From the NCBI RefSeq assembly GCF_003700275.1, contig NZ_RBRE01000004.1:62001-126000 (forward strand): a stretch of 64,000 nucleotides of DNA. Reading direction: 5' to 3'. This DNA is from Pseudomonas cichorii (GTDB lineage: Bacteria; Pseudomonadota; Gammaproteobacteria; Pseudomonadales; Pseudomonadaceae). Each line of letters starts with the position of its first letter. Positions within the stretch are counted from its first letter, which is position 1. The notes beneath the pieces were generated by a model. That model was given only the letters and a program-made list of their open reading frames with translations. It was not told the origin of the DNA and did no database searches. Shown piece by piece: positions 35,176-44,100 of the stretch. The translations under genes and the position numbers were made by a program.

Positions 35176-37281
35176 TCAGAAAGCGGCTTCGCGTATAAGT
35201 ACCGCTACCACGTTTTTCCAGGCATGCAGCAGCGGGCTGCGCGTCTCGGCGTCGATGCTGACGTTGCCCCGGATGGCCTGTTCGATAGCGGGTGACGGTC
35301 CGCTCGGACGCAGCAGAACCCGGTAGACCGCCTGTTCCGGTATCGGCTCGTGTTCCTTGTTCAGGCGGGTGGCGATACTGCCTTGATAATCCGAAGCCAG
35401 CTCGGGAGCCGAAGTCAGTTTGCGTACGGCGGTCTGCTCAATGCTGCGGACCTGCAACTCGATGCGCGCTCTGGACAAGTCCTCGGGATAGAACCAGGCA
35501 CGATTGTCTGCCGCGATGCGCTGCATGTCCTGTTCGCTGACAAAGGCTTCGATCAGCCCGTTGTCGGGTGCGGCAAGGGTCGCCAGCCATTCTCCGGGCG
35601 GCAGCCATTGACCCGCCGCCAGAGGTTCGGCGATGTCCACCAGCGTGCCGTCGAAAGGCGCACGAATCTGCAATTGTTCGATCTGGCTACGTAAGGCGTT
35701 GTAGCGCTCCTGGGCGCTGTCCAGTTCGCGCTGGACCACGGGCAGGCGGGCGGCGGTGTCCTTGTCCATGTGCTGGAAGCTCAGTTGCCAGCGCAGGGTC
35801 TTGATCTGTAGTTCAAGACTGCTCAGCTCATGGCTGAGGGTGGGCGCTTCGAGACTGAACATGGCTTGATCGCGCTGCAGCACCTGACCGGGTTTTACAT
35901 GAATGTTTTGCAGTCGCGCGCCATTGGGCACCAGTAACGTGGCCTGCTGGCTGGCGCGCAGCAGCGCTGGAGCCTGCACGCTGCTGCGCCATGGCAGGCA
36001 TGCCGCGAGCAGCAGTGCGGTGAGCACGGTGGCGGTAATCAGGGTATTGCGGTTCATGCGGTAGTCCTTGCGGCGCCTGGCCCAGTGTTGCAACTCGCGG
36101 AAGATCGGCATCAGGATGAAAACGCCGATCTCGACGGCGAATAACAGCAGCCCCAACAACTTGAATGCGAAGTGATAGACCAGCAGGGCAATGCCCAGAA
36201 ACAGGAAAAAACGGTAGATCCAGGTGCCGAAGGCGTAGATCAGCAGCGTGCGCTCCAGCCAGGGCTCGAACACTTCCGGACGCGGATCCTTGAGGCCGAA
36301 CAGCCATTCGCGCAGACGCCAGCGGGCCAGGGCAAAGCCACGGCCTTGCAGGTTGGGTACGTCGAGTGCATCGGATAACAGAAAGTAGCCATCGAAGCGC
36401 ATCAGCGGACTGAGGTTGATCGCCAGGGTCAGAATCCAGGTGGTGGTCGCCAGCATGAAGGCCGCACTGCGCCACGGGCCGTCCGGCAGAAAGCTCCAGA
36501 GCAGGGTGGCCCAGGCCGCCAGCGACAGTTCGACCAGCATGCCCGCGGCGCCGATGGCCAGCCGTTGCCGCCGTGAGGTCAGGCGCCAGGCTCCGGTGGT
36601 GTCGGTGTAGAGCACCGGCCACATAACCAGCAAGGCCACGCCCATGCTGGCAACCCGGCAACCGAAACGCTTGCAGGTGTAGGCATGGCCCAGTTCGTGA
36701 AGCACCTTGGTGCAGCCCAGGGTGATGGCCGCCAGCAGCGCGCCTTCCAGGGTGAAGAAGTGCAGGAAGGTATGCACGAAAACGTCCCACTGCCGGGCGA
36801 CCAGAATCAGGCCGATCAGGCCTGCCAGCAAGGTCAGAAGGCCAAAGCCGCGACTCATCAATGGCCGAACCCACGGCAGGCTGCGCTGCAGAAACGCATC
36901 GGGGTTGACCAGCGGAATGCGTACGAACAGGTAGTTGTGCAGTAGCCAGCCAGCCCAGCCGTGGCTTTGTTGCTGGCTGATCCTGAGCAAGCGCTGGTTG
37001 CCCTCCGGGCCTTGAGTCTGAATCAGTTGCAGGTTGCCCAGAAACGCCGCGAAGCCTTTGACGTCCTCGATGTCCAGAGTCAGGGAGGTCCGGGTATTGA
37101 TCGCGTCGAGCACCTTTTGGCTATTGCCGGTTTCCCAGCGTGCGAGCATTTCCACTTCGGCCCAGCCGAGGCGGAAGAACTGTCCACGCGCCGGGTCTTC
37201 CAGGGTCCAGCTCGGTGAGCCGTCGCGCAGCCGCGGGCCGCGATGCAGTTTCAGTTCCTGGCGCAGGGCTGGCAGGTCCAT
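35176..37281 (-). CDS. M50 zinc protease / HlyD adaptor fusion
   Basis: 701-residue inner-membrane protein. About residues 1-95 form a small PqqD/winged-helix-like domain. Residues 110-400 are a site-2-protease-type membrane domain with an intact zinc site, HELGH at 195-199 and the partner Asp in SPLMRFDGYF (D297). After a further TM (412-430) comes a periplasmic HlyD-like adaptor (about 432-640: barrel-sandwich LLVPNGARLQNIHVKPGQV, coiled-coil 483-530, LQIRAPFDGTLVDI). The gene starts 3 bases after the GAF-HlyD stop. It lies in the adhesin-export operon; I infer processing or escort of the LEPR-motif adhesin through an envelope channel. No ABC ATPase is encoded nearby. Confidence 0.85.
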   Translation of the reverse strand: MDLPALRQELKLHRGPRLRDGSPSWTLEDPARGQFFRLGWAEVEMLARWETGNSQKVLDAINTRTSLTLDIEDVKGFAAFLGNLQLIQTQGPEGNQRLLRISQQQSHGWAGWLLHNYLFVRIPLVNPDAFLQRSLPWVRPLMSRGFGLLTLLAGLIGLILVARQWDVFVHTFLHFFTLEGALLAAITLGCTKVLHELGHAYTCKRFGCRVASMGVALLVMWPVLYTDTTGAWRLTSRRQRLAIGAAGMLVELSLAAWATLLWSFLPDGPWRSAAFMLATTTWILTLAINLSPLMRFDGYFLLSDALDVPNLQGRGFALARWRLREWLFGLKDPRPEVFEPWLERTLLIYAFGTWIYRFFLFLGIALLVYHFAFKLLGLLLFAVEIGVFILMPIFRELQHWARRRKDYRMNRNTLITATVLTALLLAACLPWRSSVQAPALLRASQQATLLVPNGARLQNIHVKPGQVLQRDQAMFSLEAPTLSHELSSLELQIKTLRWQLSFQHMDKDTAARLPVVQRELDSAQERYNALRSQIEQLQIRAPFDGTLVDIAEPLAAGQWLPPGEWLATLAAPDNGLIEAFVSEQDMQRIAADNRAWFYPEDLSRARIELQVRSIEQTAVRKLTSAPELASDYQGSIATRLNKEHEPIPEQAVYRVLLRPSGPSPAIEQAIRGNVSIDAETRSPLLHAWKNVVAVLIREAAF

Positions 37282-37284
37282 CAG

Positions 37285-38634
37285 TTACAGGCCCACATGA
37301 ATACGCAGGGCGGCCAACGGGCGGCGCAGCAGGTAATAGAACAGCACGGTCGGCTCGGCATACAGTTTGGCGCTGCCTTTGAGGCCGATACGGATGCGCG
37401 GGTCCTGAGCGTCGAAGCTACTCTTCAACCGATAGGCCATGATGCCGTCGGGATTGACGCTGGCGCGATAGCCGATGCGTTGCAGAGTGGCCGTCAAGGG
37501 AGCACCAGGGTCGGTATTGAGGAACAGTTTCACCGGTGTTTGAGGTTGCAGGTCGATGGCATCGGCAACCGGCAACTGGATTTCCAGATCGGCATCCTGC
37601 GGCTCGGCAATCAGCATGATGCGCTCACCCAGAGTGACGGGACGGCCGATCCAGTCACTGGGATCATCGAAAATCGCAATGCCGTCACGGGGCGCGTCAA
37701 TGCGCAGACGCTTGAGGTTGGCGGTATAGAACCCGACATCGTTTGCGGCCTGCTCGCGGCGGCCTTGCAAAGTGGCCAGCGTTGCCTTGCTACGCTCGTC
37801 GAACAGCGCCTGTTGCTGAGCCTGACGCAGTTCAGCATCGGCCACGGCATAGGCCTGACGCGCCGACTCCAGGTGGTTGGTCTGTTCACGGGTGTCGAGC
37901 TGCACCAGTGGCTGGCCTGCGCTGACTCGCTGATTGGGCTGGACCAGAATCCGATCGACTACAGCAGCCAGAGGCGCACGCAGCACCGCCGGGTCACGGG
38001 CGACGATTTCTGCCGGAGCCAATACCGACTGGCGCACCGGCAGCATCAAGACGGCGGCCATGGCCAGTGCGGCAAGCCACCAGAGTCGCTTGCGCTTGCC
38101 CGGCAGTTGGCGGCGCGGGCGATGTCCCAGCAGGCTGCTCCAGGCGTGGCCATAACAATCCAGAAGCAAGGGTGCCAGTAGACGCTCGGTGTCGCGCAGC
38201 GGTGCATCGCGACTCAGCAGCAAAGCGCCGAGCAGCGGACCGCCGGCTTTTTGCAGCGGCAGCCAGATCAAGTGCTGCGCAAAATACTCGTTCCATTGCG
38301 GCTGGTCTTCGGTGGCCAGCGTCGAGACGCTCAGCTCATGGATTTGCCGGGCATGGTCGGTCTGCTCCCAGCGCCGGCACTGGCGGTTCAGCCAGCTGAC
38401 CATGGGCGCTTGCTGCTCCACCACCGCCAGCCCTGAGAAGCCTTGCAGCTTTTGCGTGTCGCAGCGCCAGAGGATCGCCTGGCGATATTCGAGCAGCGTG
38501 CGGCTGTCGTTGAGCATGATGAAGCCCAGCGCTTGCAGGCTGTCGGCGGCGCGCACTTGCTGCTCCAGCTGGACCAGCAAGGTCAGGTGTTCCATGGAGC
38601 GGCTGTGAGGTTGTGCGGTGGGCGCCTGACTCAT
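37285..38634 (-). CDS. GAF-like domain / HlyD adaptor fusion
   Basis: 449-residue membrane-fusion protein with an unusual N-terminus. About residues 15-165 form a soluble cytoplasmic domain of GAF-like appearance (SLQALGFIMLNDSRTLLEYRQAILWR, then IWLPLQKAGGPLLGALLLSRDAPL). One TM follows (RLWWLAALAMAAVLMLPV, about 184-201), then a HlyD-type periplasmic part: barrel VLRAPLAAVVDRILVQPNQRVSAGQPLVQLDTRE, coiled coil and LRIDAPRDGIAIF. It overlaps the upstream small adaptor gene by four bases and is followed after 3 bases by the M50-HlyD gene. A GAF-like sensor could gate export, but no ligand is evident. Confidence 0.82.
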   Translation of the reverse strand: MSQAPTAQPHSRSMEHLTLLVQLEQQVRAADSLQALGFIMLNDSRTLLEYRQAILWRCDTQKLQGFSGLAVVEQQAPMVSWLNRQCRRWEQTDHARQIHELSVSTLATEDQPQWNEYFAQHLIWLPLQKAGGPLLGALLLSRDAPLRDTERLLAPLLLDCYGHAWSSLLGHRPRRQLPGKRKRLWWLAALAMAAVLMLPVRQSVLAPAEIVARDPAVLRAPLAAVVDRILVQPNQRVSAGQPLVQLDTREQTNHLESARQAYAVADAELRQAQQQALFDERSKATLATLQGRREQAANDVGFYTANLKRLRIDAPRDGIAIFDDPSDWIGRPVTLGERIMLIAEPQDADLEIQLPVADAIDLQPQTPVKLFLNTDPGAPLTATLQRIGYRASVNPDGIMAYRLKSSFDAQDPRIRIGLKGSAKLYAEPTVLFYYLLRRPLAALRIHVGL

Positions 38635-39407
38635 GACTCACCCGGCGCGCTCAGCTTCGCCACGCCGCTCATGCCGGGCAGCAGGCTGTCATCGCTCTGG
38701 GTGATGCGTCCGAACACTTTCACCGACTGGCTGACCGGATCGATGATCGCGCCTATCCGGCTGATCTGCGCCGGATAGTCCCGGCCGCTTTCGTCCAGAT
38801 GGACGCTGAAGTTCTGGCCCGGCTTGAGCCAGCGCAGCCAGTTGGATGGCACGATCAGTTCCAGTTCGTAGGCGCTGTCATCGTAGATGCTCAGCAGCTC
38901 CTTGCCCTCGGCCACGTACTCCCAGCGTTGCGCCTTGCGCGCAGCCACTCGCCCGGAGAAGGGCGCACTGATCGCGCAGCGGCCCAGAATCGCCTGATTG
39001 ATCCCGCTCTCGGCTCTGGCAACGGCCATCGCCGCCTGGGCCTGGGTAACATCGGCGACGCTGATGGAGTTGAGCTTGTCGAGACGATTGGCGACTTCAA
39101 GCTTCTTGCGTGCGCCTTCCTGCACGGCGGCGGTGCGGTTCAACTGTGCCTGGTAGACGCTGCAATCGAAGGCCACCAGCCGGTCACCCTTCTTGAAGCG
39201 TTCACCTTCCTTGATCGACAGCTCGGTGATTTTTCCGGCCACTTCACTGGACAGGGTGGTCTGGGCAATCGGGCTGAGTTGCACGCGCAGAGTCGGTTGC
39301 GGATCTGCGCCATGGGCCATGTTCGCGGCGACGCCGATCAGGATCGCCAGCCAGGTCTGCGAAGCGCTTTTCAGGGCGCTGCGGCTTGCAGGTTGCTCAG
39401 CGTGCAT
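38631..39407 (-). CDS. Periplasmic adaptor (HlyD/RND MFP family)
   Basis: 258-residue adaptor with an N-terminal signal segment (SALKSASQTWLAILIGVAANMAHGA). The barrel-sandwich begins LSSEVAGKITELSIKEGERFKKGDRLVAFDCSVYQAQL; a short coiled-coil and CAISAPFSGRVAARKAQRWEYVAEGKELLSIYD follow. I chose ATG 39407; the frame extends upstream only inside the TolC gene. It overlaps the TolC-like gene by 11 bases and the GAF-HlyD gene by 4, so all are translated together. Third adaptor-type protein of the same operon, the only one without a fused extra domain. Confidence 0.87.
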   Translation of the reverse strand: MHAEQPASRSALKSASQTWLAILIGVAANMAHGADPQPTLRVQLSPIAQTTLSSEVAGKITELSIKEGERFKKGDRLVAFDCSVYQAQLNRTAAVQEGARKKLEVANRLDKLNSISVADVTQAQAAMAVARAESGINQAILGRCAISAPFSGRVAARKAQRWEYVAEGKELLSIYDDSAYELELIVPSNWLRWLKPGQNFSVHLDESGRDYPAQISRIGAIIDPVSQSVKVFGRITQSDDSLLPGMSGVAKLSAPGES

Positions 39408-41094
39408 GGGCCGCGCTTCCTTGTTCCTTGAGCTCCGCGCCTTGCAGCGAGCCCAGGCTGTCGAACATATCGACCCGGGCGACCGGCATAATGGCGACGG
39501 CTCTGGCGGGTAGCGGGTTGTTTGGCGCAGCAGCATTCAGCGGCGTTTCATGGCGTGGGATCTGCACCTGACCACGGGCCAGTTCCACTGCATTGCGGGC
39601 GATGGCCTGGGTCAGTTCGGCAATGCTTTCGCCAGCCAGACGCTGGGGCAGGGGGTCGAGCCCGGCGGCCTGCTGGATGGCGCCGTAAGTGGCCTGCAGC
39701 TCGGCAAAGCTGCGATCACGAGTACGTTTCGCCAGCACGGTTTCGGTTTCGATCCGGACTTTTTCCAGCAGGCTCTGCGCCTGGCTGCTGTAGGCACTTT
39801 CACTTTGCGCGAGGATGCCGTCCTGCAAGCGTTGCAGTTCGTTGGAGCGCTCGAACAGTTGGTTGGCGCGCTGGTATTGCTGCCAGGCCACGTTGACTTG
39901 AGTCAGCACCGCCATGCGCACTGCCTGACGGCGTAATTCGGCCACGGCTTCGCGGTTTTCACCGGTTTTCCTGATCGACGAGTAAGACAGCACGCTCATC
40001 AGATTCCAACTGATCTGCATGCCCGCATCGGCCCATTGCTCATTGACCAGATAGCTGTTGCTATCACGGTTCAGGCCGGCGAACAGATTGACGCCGGGCA
40101 GCAGTTTGAGCATCGCCATGCGGGTTTCCAGCACCGCATTGCGGGCCTGATAGGTTTCCTCGCGGATTTCCGGGCGGCGGGTCATGGCCAGGGTTTCCAG
40201 ATCATCCAGGCTGTAGGCCACGCTGGGCGGCGTCATGCTGGCGTCATCCGGAACCGCCAGGGTGTACTGGCTGGCTGGCGGGATGTTCATCAGCCCGGCC
40301 AGACGCGACTTGGCCAGTGCCAGTTCTCCGTCCAGCACTTCCAGCTGGCGGATCATTTCCACCAGGCTTTTCTGGTAGCGCAGCGAGTCGATTGGCGTCA
40401 GCAGTCGCTCGCGTTCGGTCACACGCGCCTGCTCCAGTGCGGCGCGGGCCTGGACCAGAGTTGCTTGCACCTGAGGCTTGAGGCGTTGTGCGGTGGCGGC
40501 GTCCCAGTAAGCGGTACGCACTTGCTGGATGATGTCGGCAATCACGCGTCGGCGCCGTTCTTCGGCGGCCAGGCTCTTGTTGGCCTGGACTTTGGCACCG
40601 AAATAGCTGATGCCGAAATCCAGTACGTTCCACGACAACTGCAAGTCAGCCGTATGCCCCGAGCGATCAGAACTGGTGGACGGCTCCAGCGACTGGGTGC
40701 GGGTACGCACCGATTCGCTGGACGATCCTGCGACATTGTCGCGGCCACGCCAGCCTGCGCGGGCAGCCAGTTGCGGCAGCATGCTCAGGTTCTGGATATC
40801 GAGCAGGCCTTCTTCCATGGCCTGTTCCATCAGGCCCAGACGTTGTTGCAGGTTGTATTTCACCGCCCGGGCCATGGCTTCGTTGAGGCTGACCGGACGG
40901 CTCAGGGGTTCCTGCTGATCGAACATCTTGCTGCGGTCGGTGCTGGCCTGGGCCAGTTGCTGTTCCAGGCTGACGGGCTCGGGTTTGACCGCGCAGGCGC
41001 TCAGGCCGGCCACGATGCAGCCGATGGCCAGGCACAGAGTTGTCTTGCGCAGCGCAAAGCCAGACAGGCGCTGTTCTTGGGTGAGTCTGAACAT
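39397..41094 (-). CDS. TolC-family outer-membrane efflux lipoprotein
   Basis: 565-residue outer-membrane channel protein with two OEP repeats and long alpha-hairpins (SVSLNEAMARAVKYNLQQRLGLMEQAMEEG; SLDDLETLAMTRRPEIREETYQARNAVLETRMAMLKLLPGVNLFAG). A lipobox LSAC follows the signal helix, so it is probably lipidated. Start ATG 41094 has AGGGG about 10 bases upstream; an earlier ATG at 41121 overlaps the adhesin stop as ATGA and is possible through coupling. It forms the exit duct of the adhesin export cluster with the HlyD proteins downstream. Confidence 0.88.
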   Translation of the reverse strand: MFRLTQEQRLSGFALRKTTLCLAIGCIVAGLSACAVKPEPVSLEQQLAQASTDRSKMFDQQEPLSRPVSLNEAMARAVKYNLQQRLGLMEQAMEEGLLDIQNLSMLPQLAARAGWRGRDNVAGSSSESVRTRTQSLEPSTSSDRSGHTADLQLSWNVLDFGISYFGAKVQANKSLAAEERRRRVIADIIQQVRTAYWDAATAQRLKPQVQATLVQARAALEQARVTERERLLTPIDSLRYQKSLVEMIRQLEVLDGELALAKSRLAGLMNIPPASQYTLAVPDDASMTPPSVAYSLDDLETLAMTRRPEIREETYQARNAVLETRMAMLKLLPGVNLFAGLNRDSNSYLVNEQWADAGMQISWNLMSVLSYSSIRKTGENREAVAELRRQAVRMAVLTQVNVAWQQYQRANQLFERSNELQRLQDGILAQSESAYSSQAQSLLEKVRIETETVLAKRTRDRSFAELQATYGAIQQAAGLDPLPQRLAGESIAELTQAIARNAVELARGQVQIPRHETPLNAAAPNNPLPARAVAIMPVARVDMFDSLGSLQGAELKEQGSAAHAR

Positions 41095-41117
41095 TGTTGC
41101 GTTTCCCCTGAAAAAGA

Positions 41118-44100
41118 TCATGCGACGCGCTGGTCGTTGTTGGTCGCTGCGTTGGCGACTGTTTCTGTATCGCGTGTTGGCGCGTGGTGGTTGTCCAGCA
41201 GCGAGAGCAGGCTTTCCAGCAGGCTTTCGGCCTGACGTGCCAGGTTCAGGCTCGGCGCGCTGTCCTGCAGTTGTACGCGCAGGGCCTGTTCTGCTGCGGG
41301 CACTGGTACTTGAGGGGCTGCCGGTGTCTGTTGGGTAGCGGCACCTTGAGGCCGCTCACCGGTCTCGATCTGCACCGGCGTGCGTTGTTCCTTGCCTGAG
41401 CTGTCGCGGGTGATCAGCAGCAGATTCAGGCGTTGTGCGCTGGCCAACTGGCGGTTATCGACGCTCAGCTTGCCGCTGCGCGGGTCGAAACGAATCCAGG
41501 CGGGCAGAGGCAAACCATTGTTCAGGCGTAGCAGCGGGCTGCCCTGGCTGGCACTGAGCAACGATTGCGGCAGTTGCACTTCGCTGGTCCGGGCATCGCT
41601 GCGGGTATCGACCTGCATCTGCCAGAGTTCTCCCGTCTGTGCCGATTGGCTGGAAGCCAGGGTGTCGCCGAGGATGCTGCTACTGCCGAGCAGTTGCTCG
41701 CTGACACTGCGCTGGCTCGATTCCAGACCGTTGGCGTCGGGCAGCACAGTGCTGAACAGGCTGTTTCTGTCTGTCGGCATGCCGCTCTGGCCGAGGGTCG
41801 TTGGCAAGGGGGCATTGGCCGACTCGACGCTGCTGCGCTCGGCGAAGCCGTTCGGGCGCAGGCCCAGCAGCGGTGCCGATTGCAGGGGCACGATGACCGG
41901 CTCGGTCACGCTGTTCGACGGTGCGATAACCGGGGCTTCCCCGGCAGTAGGCGGCGGGGTGATGACGGTGCCGCCATTGTCCGTTACCGGTGGCGTGACG
42001 CCTGTTTCGCCACCTCCGCTGACTGGCGGTGTCACGACCGTTCCATCGCCACCAGTCACGGGCGGCGTCGTGCCGGGCGTACTGCTGGCCGTGATCGCGA
42101 CGCTGAAAGGGGTGCTGGTCGAGCTCAGCAATCCATCGTTGAGGCTGACCGCCAGTTGCACCTGGGCAGGCGGCGTTGAGGCGTTGTTGCCATAGGTCAG
42201 CTGTTGCAGCACCGATTGCGCCTGGGCCTGACTGATATCGCCGATAAAACGGATGGTCAGGCGACCAGCGTCCTGGCTGAACGTGGCAATGGCGCTGTTG
42301 TTGAGCAGGATCTGGCTGCCATCGCTGGACAGGCTGACGCTTGCCGAGCCTTGCAGGCCGAAACGGTCGTCGGCACTGGCGCCTTGTGCTCGTTCCAGAG
42401 TCAGGATGGCGCCGTTGTAATTGCCTGCGCCCTCGTTCAGCGCATCCAGCTCGGCGTCGCTGAGCAGCCCGTGAGGCGCAAGCAGCACTGCATCGCCGCC
42501 CTGGGTAAAATGTGCAGCGCTGGTCGGGCTGCTCAATATCACCACATCCGAACCTGACCAGCTACTGCCCAGCGCATACAGGCTGCCGTCTGCGGCGCTG
42601 ACGAGGTGCTCGAAACCTGTCGATGAAGAGTAGGCACGAACGAAGCTCAAGGCGCCGGTCGTGGCGTCCCTGCTGTACACCAGCAGGCTTGGATCACTGC
42701 CGTTGTGGCCCAGATACAGGGCACTGCCATCGGCGCTGAGGCTGATGTCGGTCAGTGAGTAGACGCTGCTCAGTCCATCCCTGATGGTGCCTGCCAGGGT
42801 CAGGCTGCCATCGCTGGCGCGGCTTAAAATCCTGACCGAGTTGTTGCTTCTGTCCGAGACGTAGAGGAAGTTGCCGTCGCTGGACAGGCCAAGTCCTCCG
42901 GTTGACGTGAGGCTTTGGCCATTGCCCAGCGTTGTGAGAGAACCTGCATAGGTCAACGCACCGCTTGTGCTATCACGGTTGAAGATGGCAATACCGTTGT
43001 CCCAGCTGGCGCTGACGTAGACCGAGCGGCCATCGCTGGAAATCACCAGGTCCGAGCCCTGGCCAATGCCGTCCGACAAATGTCCGACCTCGGTCAGGCC
43101 GCCCTGGGCATTGATCGTGAAGGCGCTGATGCCAGGGTTTGAGTTGTCGGCGCTGACCACATACATGGAGTTACCGTCGGCAGACACCACCACTTGCCCG
43201 AAATAGTCAGTGCTCGTTTCGTTGCTGGCGACAACGCCGACATAGCTGAGTGCTCCGCTGATGACGTCGCGCTGGTACAGGGTAATGGTCGAAATGGTGC
43301 CCGAAGCGTTCTCGGAAGTGGCCTCGGAACCTGCCACGTAAAGAAACCTGCCGTCGGCTGACAGGGTCACCGATGACACGCTGTCCAGGCCTTCGAGGAA
43401 AATATCCCGGTCGCTGAAATACTGGTCGTCGCTGAAGCTGCCTTGCGCGACCAGACCGTCTGCCGTCCTGGCATAAATCGTCAGGGTCTTGCCGGCCACG
43501 ATATAGACGAACCTGCCGTCGCTGGAAGTGCTCATGGCCGTGGGCGCCGAATCAACGCTGCCGGGTACCAGATGAGTGGGTTGTGTCGGATCGGTAATGT
43601 TGGGGGAGGTCAGTACCGTGCCCAGATTCGGATTGCTGACGCCGGGTGCGGTGTTGGCGGTGACCTCCAGCGTTGAAGCAATGTTCAGCTCGCTGACGTC
43701 GGTTCCGCCATCCAGTGTGCCGCCGCTGTCCTGGATGCTGACCAGCGTTACGGTACGGTTGCCCAGAGTCGGGGCCTGGCTGGCATTGCTGTAGCGGATC
43801 CCGTCGACCAGGGTTTGCGCCGCGTCCGTGCTGATGCCGTTGGCGGGAGTAATGAGCAGCGTGGCGGTGCCTGCCGACAGGGTCACGGTATAGGTGTAGT
43901 CACCGACGGTCCGGGTGCCATCCACCAGTTCGACAAGGGTGCCATTAATGTTCAGGCGTTCCTGACTGCCATCGCTCAGACCGCTGATTTCCAGGCGCAG
44001 GCCAACGATGGATTGACCCTGCTCCACGGTCGAAATCAGGGTGTCGCTGAACAGCGCGCTGTTATTGCCGAAACTCAGGGTCGGGTTCAGCGCAGTGGCT

